A stretch of DNA of 64,000 nt from JAKAWQ01 sp963745975 (GTDB lineage Bacteria; Pseudomonadota; Alphaproteobacteria; Acetobacterales; Acetobacteraceae), in NCBI GenBank assembly GCA_963745975.1, contig CAVUZJ010000009.1, positions 434,001-498,000 on the forward strand, in the 5' to 3' direction. The first letter of the stretch is position 1. Each line of letters begins with the position of its first letter. Shown here piece by piece: positions 9,657 to 18,105 of the stretch. The notes under the pieces are model-generated. The model was not told where the DNA came from. It did no database searches and saw only the letters and a list, made by a program, of their open reading frames with translations. The translations under genes and the position numbers were made by a program.

Positions 9657-10774
9657 GTACCCGCTTTCCTTCTTAGGTGAGTCGTGATTCAAGATCGGGA
9701 TGATTCCCGAGGCAAGAGAAGTTCGGCTGACGGCGAAGGTACGCAAGCTGCTTGAGGCGCGCTGCCGGGCGCCGACGACGGCGCAGGGCGAGGCGAAGCG
9801 GGCGCGGATAGTGTTGCTGGCGGCTCAGGGCCGCAGCACGCGGTCGATCGCTGAGGAGGTGGGTGTTCAGCCGCGCATCGTCAGCAACTGGCGACGACGC
9901 TTTGACGAGGAGGGCCTGGCAGGGCTGAAGGACCGGTCGCGTGGAAGCAGGGAGCCGCTCTACGGTCCGGCGACGAATAAGCGCATCCTGGCGGTGCTCG
10001 ATCGGCCACCACCGCCGGGCCAAGCGCGGTGGACGGGCCCGCTGGTGGCGCAGGCGCTGGGCGACGTTGACGTTCAGTATGTCTGGCGGTTTCTGCGTGA
10101 GCACAAGATCGACCTGGCCGCCCGCAAATCCTGGTGCGAGAGCAACGACCCCGCCTTCGTGGCGAAAGCCGCCGACGTGGTCGGCTTATATGTGGATCCG
10201 CCGGCCAAGGCGATTGTTCTCTGTGTCGACGAAAAGCCATCGATCCAGGCTTTGGAGCGGGCGCAAGGCTATCTGAAGCTGCCGAACGGGCGGGCCTTGA
10301 CCGGGCAGAGCCACGACTACAAGCGGCACGGCACGACGACCCTGTTTGCCGCCCTCGAGGTCGCGACCGGGAGAGTGATCGCAGCGCATTCCAAGCGGCG
10401 GCGGCGGGTTGAGTTCCTCGGCTTCATGAACGGCGTTGCCGCGGCCTACCCGGATCGCGAGCTTCACGTCGTCCTCGACAATCTCAACACTCATAAGAAG
10501 AACGACCGCTGGCTCAAGCGGCATCCGAACGTGCAATTCCATTTCACCCCGACGCGGTCGTCTTGGCTCAACCAGGTCGAGACCTGGTTTTCGATTCTCC
10601 AGAGCCAGTCGCTGACCGGCGCTTCGTTCGCCGCCGTCGCCGAGCTGCAGCAGCACATCGATGCTTTCATTGCAGCCTACAACGCGACAGCAGAGCCATT
10701 CGCCTGGACCAAGAAGAGGGTCTATCAGCGACGATTTAAGAACCGCCGTATCACTCAAGTATGATTCCAGGTAC
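9657..10774 (+). mobile_element. IS630-family insertion sequence
   Basis: A roughly 1.12 kb element bounded by CTAG at both sides (TA at 9655-9656 and 10775-10776), as expected for IS630-type insertion into a TA target. The tips begin GTACC on both ends in inverted orientation; beyond that the terminal inverted repeats are only partly matched. A single intact transposase gene fills the element. It separates the housekeeping aroQ-accBC/LOG block from the F420 locus. Exact tips are inferred from the TA duplication. Confidence 0.8.
9700..10764 (+). CDS. IS630-family transposase
   Basis: 354-residue DDE transposase. The N-terminal 110 residues carry a helix-turn-helix of the winged type (STRSIAEEVGVQPRIVSNWR). 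The catalytic domain shows the first Asp in VLCVDEKPSIQAL, the second in HVVLDNLNTHKK and the Glu in SSWLNQVETWFSILQ. The reading frame is uninterrupted, so it may be active. Internal hydrophilic segments and length match IS630 transposases of other Alphaproteobacteria. Confidence 0.93.
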   Translation: MIPEAREVRLTAKVRKLLEARCRAPTTAQGEAKRARIVLLAAQGRSTRSIAEEVGVQPRIVSNWRRRFDEEGLAGLKDRSRGSREPLYGPATNKRILAVLDRPPPPGQARWTGPLVAQALGDVDVQYVWRFLREHKIDLAARKSWCESNDPAFVAKAADVVGLYVDPPAKAIVLCVDEKPSIQALERAQGYLKLPNGRALTGQSHDYKRHGTTTLFAALEVATGRVIAAHSKRRRRVEFLGFMNGVAAAYPDRELHVVLDNLNTHKKNDRWLKRHPNVQFHFTPTRSSWLNQVETWFSILQSQSLTGASFAAVAELQQHIDAFIAAYNATAEPFAWTKKRVYQRRFKNRRITQV

Positions 10775-10846
10775 TAGATTGACCTCGTGGGGACGGCGAC
10801 CCGGGACCGGCCGGGCGCCTGCTTTCGCACACGCGATTGGGGAGTG

Positions 10847-11251
10847 ATGCCGATGGTGACGATGCCCGCGCAGTTCCTGGACCTGCTCCAGGAGAAGAAG
10901 GCCTTCGCCAACCTCGCGACCGTGATGCCCGACGGAACGCCACAGGTGACGCCGGTCTGGTTCGATTACGAAGGCGGCCGTCTGCGCGTGAACTCGGCCA
11001 AGGGCCGGGTCAAGTCGCGCAACATGACCGAAGGAGCGCCGGTCGCGCTCTCGATCATGGATCCGGACAATCCCTATCGCTACATCCAGATCCGCGGCCG
11101 CGTCGCGCGCGTTGCCGAGCAGGGAGCCGACGCGCATATCGACCGGCTCGCCAAGAAATATCTCGGCAAGGACAAATACCCGTTCGCGCAGCCCGGCGAG
11201 GTGCGCGTGATGTTCGAGATCGAGCCGAAGGCCACGCACACGATGGGCTGA
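10847..11251 (+). CDS. PPOX-class F420-dependent oxidoreductase
   Basis: 134-residue split beta-barrel protein of the pyridoxamine-phosphate-oxidase-like family that binds F420 (or FMN). Visible family features are FANLATVMPDGTPQVTPVWFDY, the loop LRVNSAKGRVKSRNM and YRYIQIRGRVARVAEQGADAHIDRLAKKYLG split by short turns. Such proteins in F420-producing bacteria use F420H2 to reduce enones, quinones or biliverdin-type molecules. The ATG at 10847 was preferred over an upstream GTG because of a GGGGAG ribosome-binding site. Context (F420 genes follow) supports F420 over FMN. Confidence 0.85.
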   Translation: MPMVTMPAQFLDLLQEKKAFANLATVMPDGTPQVTPVWFDYEGGRLRVNSAKGRVKSRNMTEGAPVALSIMDPDNPYRYIQIRGRVARVAEQGADAHIDRLAKKYLGKDKYPFAQPGEVRVMFEIEPKATHTMG

Positions 11252-11254
11252 GCG

Positions 11255-12151
11255 CTAAAGCAGATCTCCGACGGCGTTGCGGTAGCGCCGCAGCGCCTCC
11301 AGATGATCGGCGAGCGATTTCCCCGCGATTCGGCGGTGATGGGTGCGGCCGTAGGTGCTGTTGAGCGTGATGTGGGTCGCGCCGGCCGACTTCCAGAAGT
11401 TGAATTGCGCGCGCCACGCGTTCTCGTCGCCGTCGGCGGTGGACACCCAGACCTCCTTGCCGATGCTGGCCGGGTCGCGGCCCTCCTGCTCGGCGTAGCG
11501 GTCGAGCTTGGCGAACTCCGCCTTCGCGCTCTCGTCCGCGGGAAAGGCGAGCATCATCCAGCCATCGCCCGATTTGGCGATGCGCCGCAGCGTCAGGTCG
11601 TGATGCCCGCCGAACCAGATGGGGATGCGCCGGCGCGGCGGCAGCGGGTTGATGCCGGCATCCTCGATCCGGTGCCAGCGTCCCTCGAAGGTGACATGCG
11701 GCTCGGCCCAGAGCGCCTGCATCACCTGCACCTGCTCCTCCGAACGCTTGCCCCGGTTGTGGAAATCCTCGTTCAGGCCGACGAACTCGACCTCGTTCCA
11801 GCCGATGCCGATGCCGAGGCGGAACCGCCCGCCCGACAGCACGTCGAGCGAGGCCGCCTGCTTGGCGACGAGCACCGTCTGGCGCTGCGGCAGGATCAGC
11901 ACCTGGGTCGAGAATCCGATCCGCGTGGTGCAGGCGGCAAGGAAGCCGTAGAGCACGAACGGGTCGTGGAAGAGATCGGCCGAGGTGTTGCGATCGCCCC
12001 AGCCGGGCCGGCTCGCGACATTGACGCCAAGCACATGGTCCGGGGCCGCGAGATGGTCGTAGCCGGCCTCTTCCGCGGCTTCGGCGAACGTCCGCACGGT
12101 CGCGGGCTCGCCGCCGATATCGATCAGCGGCAATGCAACGCCGAGCTTCAT
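11255..12151 (-). CDS. Luciferase-like (LLM class) F420-dependent oxidoreductase
   Basis: 298-residue TIM-barrel protein of the bacterial luciferase superfamily. The N-terminus reads MKLGVALPLIDIGGEPATV; further markers are AAPDHVLGV, TRIGFSTQVLILPQRQ, LDVLSGGRFRLGIGIGWNE and IPIWFGGHHDLTLRRIA. LLM proteins of this subgroup (TIGR03619-like) use F420 and are usually annotated from genomes that make it. The gene is convergent with the PPOX gene, which ends 3 bp away, and diverges from fgd across a 124-bp spacer that must hold both promoters. Substrate unknown. Confidence 0.85.
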   Translation of the reverse strand: MKLGVALPLIDIGGEPATVRTFAEAAEEAGYDHLAAPDHVLGVNVASRPGWGDRNTSADLFHDPFVLYGFLAACTTRIGFSTQVLILPQRQTVLVAKQAASLDVLSGGRFRLGIGIGWNEVEFVGLNEDFHNRGKRSEEQVQVMQALWAEPHVTFEGRWHRIEDAGINPLPPRRRIPIWFGGHHDLTLRRIAKSGDGWMMLAFPADESAKAEFAKLDRYAEQEGRDPASIGKEVWVSTADGDENAWRAQFNFWKSAGATHITLNSTYGRTHHRRIAGKSLADHLEALRRYRNAVGDLL

Positions 12152-12275
12152 CGCCCGCTCCTCCTTGCCCGTGGCCGCCGCCACATTAGCGCGCCGGCGC
12201 GGGGCTGTCGCGGCCGGAGGGGCCCGGCTATGCTCCGCCGCCTCGATCCCATCCTCGACAGCAACGGGTAGAGAA

Positions 12276-13286
12276 GTGCTCAAGCTCGGATACAAGGCCT
12301 CGGCCGAACAGTTCGCGCCAAACGAGCTCCTCGAATTCTCCTGCCTGGCCGAACGGTCCGGCTTCAATTCCGTGTTCATCAGCGACCATTTCCAGCCCTG
12401 GAAGCATGCGGGCGGCCACGCCCCCTTCTCGCTCGCCTGGCTCGGCGCGCTCGGGGCGAGAACTTCCCGCATCGTCATCGGCACCAGCGTGCTCACGCCC
12501 ACCTTCCGCTACCATCCGGCGGTGATCGCGCAGGCCTTCGCGACACTCGGGGTCATGTTCCCGGGACGCGTCGTGCTCGGCATCGGCACCGGCGAATCGC
12601 TCAACGAGGTGCCCTCGACCGGCATGCAATGGCCCGAGTTCAAGGAGCGCTTCGCCCGGCTGCGCGAGGCCGTGACGCTGATACGCCGCCTCTGGAGCGA
12701 GGAACGCGTGACGTTCGCGGGACAATTCTATCGCACCGAGAAGGCGACGATCTATGACCGGCCGGCGGAGAGCGTCCCGATCTACATCGCCGCCGCGGGG
12801 GCGATGATCGCGCGCTATGCCGGCAGAGCGGGCGATGGGCTGATCTGCACCAGCGGCAAGGCGCCCGAGCTCTACACCGAGACCCTGCTGCCGAAGGTCG
12901 CGGAGGGGCTCGCCGAGGCAGGCAAGCGGGCCTTTGCCTACGAGCGGATGATCGAGGTCAAGGTCTCATTCGATACCGAGGGGACGCGGGCGATGGAGGA
13001 CACGCGGCATTGGGCCGTGCTGGCGCTGACACCGGAGGAAAAACTCTCCGTCGAGGACCCGGTCGAGATGGACCGGCTGGCCGCGAGCCTTCCGGCGGAG
13101 CGGACCGCCAGCCGCTGGATCGTCTCGACCGACGCGGACGAGCATGTCGCGCGCATCGCGCAATATCTCGATCTCGGCTTTCGCCACCTCGTCTTCCACG
13201 CGCCGGGCCCGGACCAGGCGCGGTTCCTCCGCCTCTACGCCGAGCAGGTTCTGCCGCGGCTCCGGAGGCTGCCGCAAGCCGCATGA
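12276..13286 (+). CDS. fgd: F420-dependent glucose-6-phosphate dehydrogenase
   Basis: 336 residues, the same length as mycobacterial FGD1. It reduces F420 with glucose 6-phosphate, giving 6-phosphogluconolactone. Long stretches match what is known of FGD: LKLGYKASAEQFAPNELLEF, SDHFQPWKHAGGHAPFSLAW, GTSVLTPTFRYHPAVIAQAF, WPEFKERFARLREAVTLIRR, DGLICTSGKAPELYTE and HLVFHAPGPDQARFL. The His in SDHFQPW and the ThrSerGly phosphate region are kept. The start is GTG at 12276, preceded by GAGA. The stop overlaps the cofE start, coupling cofactor reduction to cofactor synthesis. FGD is best known from Actinobacteria, so this gene may be transferred. Confidence 0.9.
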   Translation: MLKLGYKASAEQFAPNELLEFSCLAERSGFNSVFISDHFQPWKHAGGHAPFSLAWLGALGARTSRIVIGTSVLTPTFRYHPAVIAQAFATLGVMFPGRVVLGIGTGESLNEVPSTGMQWPEFKERFARLREAVTLIRRLWSEERVTFAGQFYRTEKATIYDRPAESVPIYIAAAGAMIARYAGRAGDGLICTSGKAPELYTETLLPKVAEGLAEAGKRAFAYERMIEVKVSFDTEGTRAMEDTRHWAVLALTPEEKLSVEDPVEMDRLAASLPAERTASRWIVSTDADEHVARIAQYLDLGFRHLVFHAPGPDQARFLRLYAEQVLPRLRRLPQAA

Positions 13287-14056
13287 CGTGCCTCGACTCG
13301 CTCCAACTATCCGCCGTGCGCGGCCTCAAGCCGATCGAGCGCGGCGATGACCTCGCCGCACTGATCGCCGCCGCCTTCGCCGCGAGCGACCTCGCCCTTC
13401 GCGCCGGCGACGTGGTGGTGGTGGCGCAGAAGATCGTCTCGAAATCGGAAGGACGTCTGCTCGATCTCGCGACCGTCGTGCCCTCTCCGCGTGCCATCGC
13501 ACTCGCGGGCGAAGTCGGCAAGGACCCGCGGCTGGTCGAGGCGATCCTCTCGGAATCGCTCCGCGTCGTGCGCAAGCGGCCGGGCCTCCTCATCGTCGAG
13601 CATCGTCTCGGCTTCGTTATGGCGAATGCGGGCGTCGATCAGTCGAACGTCGCCGCGCCCGACGGGCGGCAGCGCGTGCTGCTGCTGCCCGAGAACCCCG
13701 ACGCGAGTGCGGCTGCCTTGCGCGAGCGGCTGCGGACGCTGACCGGCGCCTCGGTCGGCGTCATCATCAATGACAGCTTCGGCCGGGCCTGGCGGCGCGG
13801 CACGGTCGGCGTGGCGCTCGGCACGGCGGGGCTGCCGGCGCTGATCGATTTGCGCGGCCGTCCGGATCTCTTCGGCCGCACGCTCGAAGTCAGCGTCATC
13901 GGCTTCGCCGACGAGATCGCCGCCGCCGCCTCGCTCCTCATGGGCCAGGCGGACGAGGGGCGCCCTGTCGTGCTCGTGCGCGGCCTCGCCTGGTCCGGTT
14001 CGCCCTCCCCGGCCGCGAGCCTTGTGCGCCCGGCGGAGGAAGACCTCTTCCGATGA
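13283..14056 (+). CDS. cofE: Coenzyme F420-0:L-glutamate ligase CofE
   Basis: 257-residue GTP-dependent ligase that adds gamma-linked glutamates to F420-0. Visible features are LRAGDVVVVAQKIVSKSEGR near residues 40-60, then RLGFVMANAGVDQSN, VGVIINDSFGRAWRRGTVGV and the C-terminal region FADEIAAAASLLMGQADEGR. It lacks the C-terminal nitroreductase-like domain of mycobacterial FbiB, so it is CofE-like; reduction of dehydro-F420 would need another protein. Start and stop both overlap neighbours (fgd and cofD) by 4 bp. Confidence 0.94.
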   Translation: MTCLDSLQLSAVRGLKPIERGDDLAALIAAAFAASDLALRAGDVVVVAQKIVSKSEGRLLDLATVVPSPRAIALAGEVGKDPRLVEAILSESLRVVRKRPGLLIVEHRLGFVMANAGVDQSNVAAPDGRQRVLLLPENPDASAAALRERLRTLTGASVGVIINDSFGRAWRRGTVGVALGTAGLPALIDLRGRPDLFGRTLEVSVIGFADEIAAAASLLMGQADEGRPVVLVRGLAWSGSPSPAASLVRPAEEDLFR

Positions 14057-14994
14057 CGCGGGACCTCGTCCTCGCACTCTCCGGCGGCATCGGCGGGGCC
14101 AAGCTCGCGCTCGGGCTGGCAGGCACGCTCCCGGCGCAAGACCTCCTCGTCATCGCCAATACCGGCGATGATTTCGAGCATCTCGGCCTCGCAATCTCGC
14201 CCGACATCGACACGCTGACGTACACGCTCGCCGGCCTCGACAACCAAGAGCTCGGATGGGGGCGGCGCGACGAGACCTGGTCGTTCATGGAAACGCTTGC
14301 CTCGCTCGGCGGCGAGGTGTGGTTCCGCCTCGGCGATCGCGACCTCGCCCTGCACGTCGAGCGCACGCGGCGGCTCCGCGCCGGCGAGACTCTCTCGGCG
14401 GTCACGGCGGATTTCTGCCGCCGCCTCGGCGTCGGCCCGCGCGTCTTGCCGATGAGCGACGATCCCGTGCGCACGCGCCTTCGCACCGACAAAGGCTGGC
14501 TGGATTTCCAGGATTATTTCGTGCGCCTGCGATGCCGCCCGGTGGTGCGCGAGATCACCTTCACGGGCGCCTCCGCCGCGCGCCCCCATCCCGACTTTCT
14601 CGCCGCGCTCAAGAGCGAGCATTTGCGCGCGGTGATCATCTGCCCCTCCAATCCGTTCATCAGCGTCGAGCCGATCCTCGCCGTGCCGGGCGTGCGCGCG
14701 GCCATCGCCGCCTCGCCGGCGCCGGTGGTCGCGGTCTCGCCGATCATCGCCGGCCGCGCAATCAAGGGCCCCACGGCCAAAATGATGCGCGAGCTCGGCA
14801 TCACGCCCGGCGCCGCCGCGGTCGCCGGGCGCTACGGCGACTTGCTCGACGGCTACGTGATCGACAGCGAAGACGCCGCCGAGGCAGAAGGCCTCGCCCC
14901 GCACGTCACGCTCGCGCCGACGCTGATGACGACGCTCGCCGAGCGCGAGCGGCTCGCCCGTGTCGTGCTCGACGCGGCCGACGCGCTCCGGTGA
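14053..14994 (+). CDS. cofD: 2-phospho-L-lactate transferase CofD
   Basis: 313-residue enzyme transferring the phospholactyl-type moiety from the guanylyl intermediate to the flavin Fo, giving F420-0 (or its dehydro or 3-phosphoglycerate form). Signatures: LALSGGIGGAKLALGLAG at the N-terminus, ANTGDDFEHLGLAISPDIDT, the segment FRLGDRDLALH, and CPSNPFISVEPILAVPG with PIIAGRAIKGPTAKM. Full length. Overlaps cofE (ATGA) and cofC (GTGA). Confidence 0.95.
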   Translation: MTRDLVLALSGGIGGAKLALGLAGTLPAQDLLVIANTGDDFEHLGLAISPDIDTLTYTLAGLDNQELGWGRRDETWSFMETLASLGGEVWFRLGDRDLALHVERTRRLRAGETLSAVTADFCRRLGVGPRVLPMSDDPVRTRLRTDKGWLDFQDYFVRLRCRPVVREITFTGASAARPHPDFLAALKSEHLRAVIICPSNPFISVEPILAVPGVRAAIAASPAPVVAVSPIIAGRAIKGPTAKMMRELGITPGAAAVAGRYGDLLDGYVIDSEDAAEAEGLAPHVTLAPTLMTTLAERERLARVVLDAADALR

Positions 14995-15650
14995 GTGGGG
15001 TCAATCGCATCTGGGCGGTCGTGCCCGTCAAGGAATTTTCGGGCGCGAAGCAGCGCCTTGCACCGTCCCTCACGCCGGAGCAGCGCCGCGCCCTCGCCGC
15101 CTGCATGCTGGAGGACGTGCTCGAAGCCCTCGTCGCGGTCGCCGCACTCGGCGGCATCCTTCTCGTCACCGAGGAGCAAGCGGCCGCCACCCTCGCGCAG
15201 CGCTACGGCGCGCTCGTCAGCGCCGATGGCGCGCGCGCCGGCCACTCCGGCGCCGTCGCCGCCGCGTCCCGCCGCCTCGCCGCCGAAGGCCACGCCGGCA
15301 TGATCACCCTCCCCGGCGATCTTCCCGCGATCACCGTCGCCGAGATCTCCGCAGCACTCGCCGCGCACAAGCCGGCGCCCTCGTTCACCATCGTGCCGGC
15401 GCACGACGATCTCGGCTCCAACGCCGTCCTCTGCTCCCCGCCGGACGCGGTGGCGCTGCGCTTCGGCGACAACAGCTTCTTCCCCCATCTCCACTCGGCC
15501 CGCCGCGCCGGCATCACGCCCACCATCGTCCGGTTGCCCGGCATCGCCATGGATATCGACCATCCGGCAGACCTCGCCCGGTTCCTGCAGATGGAACAGT
15601 CCCGTCCGACCCGCACGCGCCGATTCCTCGCCGACGCGAAACTCCTTTAA
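14991..15650 (+). CDS. cofC: Guanylyltransferase CofC/FbiD (F420 pathway)
   Basis: 219-residue nucleotidyltransferase that activates 2-phospholactate, phosphoenolpyruvate or 3-phosphoglycerate with GTP for transfer to Fo. MobA-like features are visible: IWAVVPVKEFSGAKQRLAPS (nucleotide loop), GMITLPGDLPAITVAEI (metal-binding Asp) and DLGSNAVLCSPPDAVALRFG with MDIDHPADLARFL. The start is GTG at 14991, overlapping the cofD stop. The ends of cofC and the convergent fbiC overlap by 4 bp. Which three-carbon phosphate it uses cannot be decided here. Confidence 0.93.
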   Translation: MSGVNRIWAVVPVKEFSGAKQRLAPSLTPEQRRALAACMLEDVLEALVAVAALGGILLVTEEQAAATLAQRYGALVSADGARAGHSGAVAAASRRLAAEGHAGMITLPGDLPAITVAEISAALAAHKPAPSFTIVPAHDDLGSNAVLCSPPDAVALRFGDNSFFPHLHSARRAGITPTIVRLPGIAMDIDHPADLARFLQMEQSRPTRTRRFLADAKLL

Positions 15651-18025
15651 GCCGCGGCACGCCGCTGCGGCGGGGTTTGCACGACCGGAGCGAGCGGTGC
15701 CGCGCTGAAGGATGCCGCGCGTCGTTCGGCCGGCGCCGGCCGGTAGAGCGTGTCGCGCTGCACGGGCACGCGGCCGATGGAGCGGATCAATTCTTCCATC
15801 AATTCGGGGGGAAATTCCTGGCCGTGCTCGGTTCCGGCGGCACGCGATATGCTCTCGTTCATCAGCGTGCCGCCGAGATCGTTCGCGCCCGCCTCAAGGC
15901 AGGCAGCGGCGCCGGCAGGACCCATTTTCACCCAGGAAGTCTGGATATTCACGATCTGCGGATGGAGCGCCAGCCGCGCGACCGCATGCATCAGGACCGC
16001 CTCGCGGAAGGTCGGCCCGCGGCGCGCCGCACCGCGCAAATACATCGGTGCCTCCATGTGAACGAACGGAAGCGGAACGAATTCCGTGAACCCGCCCGTC
16101 TCCGTCTGCAGATCGCGGAGTGCCAGCAGATGCCGCGCCCAGGAGAGCGGCCGCTCGACATGGCCGTACATGATCGTCGAGGTGGTACGAAGCCCGATCC
16201 GGTGCGCGGCGCGCACGACATCGAGCCACGCCTCTGTGCTCAGCTTGTCGGGGCAGATGATCGCCCGCACCTCGTCGTCAAGAATTTCCGCGGCCGTGCC
16301 CGGCAAAGTGCCGAGACCGGCTGCCTTCAGCTCGGCCAGGAACGCGGGCACCGCAAGCCCAAGCGTCGCCGCGCCCTGGGTCACTTCGAGCGGCGAGAAG
16401 GCGTGGATGTGCATGCCGGGCACCGCCGCCTTGATGGCGCGGCAGATGCCGAGATAGGTCTTCCCGGTATAGTCGGGGTGGATGCCGCCTTGCAGGCACA
16501 CTTCCGTCGCCCCCCGCTCCCACGCTTCGGCGGCCCGGCGCACGACTTCCTCGAGCGCGAGATCGTAAGGCGTGCCGCGCAGCGCCTCGTGGGTCTTGCC
16601 CTTTGAGAAAGCGCAGAAACGACAACGATAATAGCAGATGTTCGTGTAGTTGATGTTGCGGTTGACGGCGTAGCGCACGACCTCGCCGGCGACCGCGCGG
16701 CGCAGCGCGTCGGCGGCCGTGACGACGCGCTCGTAATCGGCGTCGCGCGCGGCGAACAGCCGCACGATCTCGCCCTCCCCAAGGCGCGCGCCCCCGCTCG
16801 CCTTGGCGACGATGTCCCCAACTTCCGGATCCACCACTTCCGCCCGGATCGCGGTCCGCCGCGGCGGCACAAGCGTGCCCGGAGACCAATCATCGTCGCG
16901 CGCGAGCCCTTCGGCATCGCTCATGCGGCGCACTTTCCTCGCCACCTCCGGCGCAAGCCACTTGTCGGCCTCTGCAAGATAAGAGGGATAAACCGCAAGC
17001 CGGTTCACCAGCAGCTTCCCTCCCTCGGCGCTTCGCCGTGCCAGCGCCTCGATCGCCGGCCACGGCGCCTCGGGGTTCACATGGTCCGGCGTCACCGGCG
17101 AAACGCCGCCCCAATCGTTGATCCCGGCCGCGATGAGACGCGGATAGACGCCGGGCGAAAGATTAGGGGGCGCCTGGATGTTCATCGCCGGCCCAAAAAT
17201 CAGGCGCGTGGCCGCAATCGTCCACAGCAGATCCTCGAGATCCGGCTCCGCTGCGCCCGCACGCTTCGTGCCCGGCTTGGCCCGGAAGTTCTGGATGATG
17301 ACTTCCTGGATATGCCCGTGCGCGGCGTGCAGCCCGCGAATGGCGGCAAGCGCCGCCAGCCGCTCGGCGCGCGTCTCGCCGATCCCGATGAGGATCCCCG
17401 TGGTGAACGGCACGCGAAGTTCGCCCGCGAGCCGGAGCACCTCGAGCCGCGCCGCGGGGCGCTTGTCGGGCGAGCCGTAATGCACGCCACCCGGCTCGCA
17501 AAGCCGCTCGCTCACGGACTCCAGCATGATGCCCTGGCTCGCGGACACCTCCCGCAAGCCCGCGATCTCCTCGCCCGTCATCACGCCGGGATTGAGGTGC
17601 GGCAAGAGCTGCGTCTCGCGCAGCACGAGCGCGCTCATCGCGCGCAGATACCCGATCGTCGAGGCATGCCCCAACGAAGCGAGCGCCTCGCGCGCGGCGC
17701 GATAGCGCAGCTCCGGCTTGTCGCCGAGCGTGAAGAGCGCCTCCGTGCAGCCCGCTTCCTCCCCCGCGCGCGCGATCGCCAGCACCTCCTCCGGCGAAAG
17801 ATAGGCCGCCCGGCCGGCCCGCGGCCGCTCCGCGAACGTGCAGTAATGGCACACGTCCCGGCAAAGCCGGGTCAGCGGAATGAAGACTTTGCGGGAGTAG
17901 CTGATGACGCGCCCATGCCCCTCGTCGCGCAGACGCGCCGCCGCCGCGACAAGCTCCGCCAGCGGGGCCCGCAAGAGCCACTCCGCGAACGGGCCAGTGG
18001 GCGAACTCTTATCCGATCCGATCAT
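15647..18025 (-). CDS. fbiC: Fo synthase, fused CofG-CofH radical SAM protein (FbiC type)
   Basis: 792-residue two-domain radical SAM enzyme making the deazaflavin Fo from tyrosine and a riboflavin-pathway pyrimidine. The CofG half (residues 1-360) has the cluster motif CRDVCHYC; the CofH half (about 420-760) has CYYRCRFCAF. Conserved surroundings include YSRKVFIPLTRLC, NINYTNICYYRC and EVCLQGGIHPDYTGKTYL. CofG and CofH are separate in archaea and cyanobacteria and fused in Actinobacteria and here. The ATG at 18025 is preferred; a TTG at 18043 is an alternative. Convergent with cofC and divergent from the downstream LLM gene. Confidence 0.95.
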   Translation of the reverse strand: MIGSDKSSPTGPFAEWLLRAPLAELVAAAARLRDEGHGRVISYSRKVFIPLTRLCRDVCHYCTFAERPRAGRAAYLSPEEVLAIARAGEEAGCTEALFTLGDKPELRYRAAREALASLGHASTIGYLRAMSALVLRETQLLPHLNPGVMTGEEIAGLREVSASQGIMLESVSERLCEPGGVHYGSPDKRPAARLEVLRLAGELRVPFTTGILIGIGETRAERLAALAAIRGLHAAHGHIQEVIIQNFRAKPGTKRAGAAEPDLEDLLWTIAATRLIFGPAMNIQAPPNLSPGVYPRLIAAGINDWGGVSPVTPDHVNPEAPWPAIEALARRSAEGGKLLVNRLAVYPSYLAEADKWLAPEVARKVRRMSDAEGLARDDDWSPGTLVPPRRTAIRAEVVDPEVGDIVAKASGGARLGEGEIVRLFAARDADYERVVTAADALRRAVAGEVVRYAVNRNINYTNICYYRCRFCAFSKGKTHEALRGTPYDLALEEVVRRAAEAWERGATEVCLQGGIHPDYTGKTYLGICRAIKAAVPGMHIHAFSPLEVTQGAATLGLAVPAFLAELKAAGLGTLPGTAAEILDDEVRAIICPDKLSTEAWLDVVRAAHRIGLRTTSTIMYGHVERPLSWARHLLALRDLQTETGGFTEFVPLPFVHMEAPMYLRGAARRGPTFREAVLMHAVARLALHPQIVNIQTSWVKMGPAGAAACLEAGANDLGGTLMNESISRAAGTEHGQEFPPELMEELIRSIGRVPVQRDTLYRPAPAERRAASFSAAPLAPVVQTPPQRRAAA

Positions 18026-18105
18026 CGCCTCGCGATTTGCCAAGAGCGGCCGGGACCGGCATCCTGCTCGATCGCGCCAGATGATGCAATCCGGGGGATG
18101 CCGCC

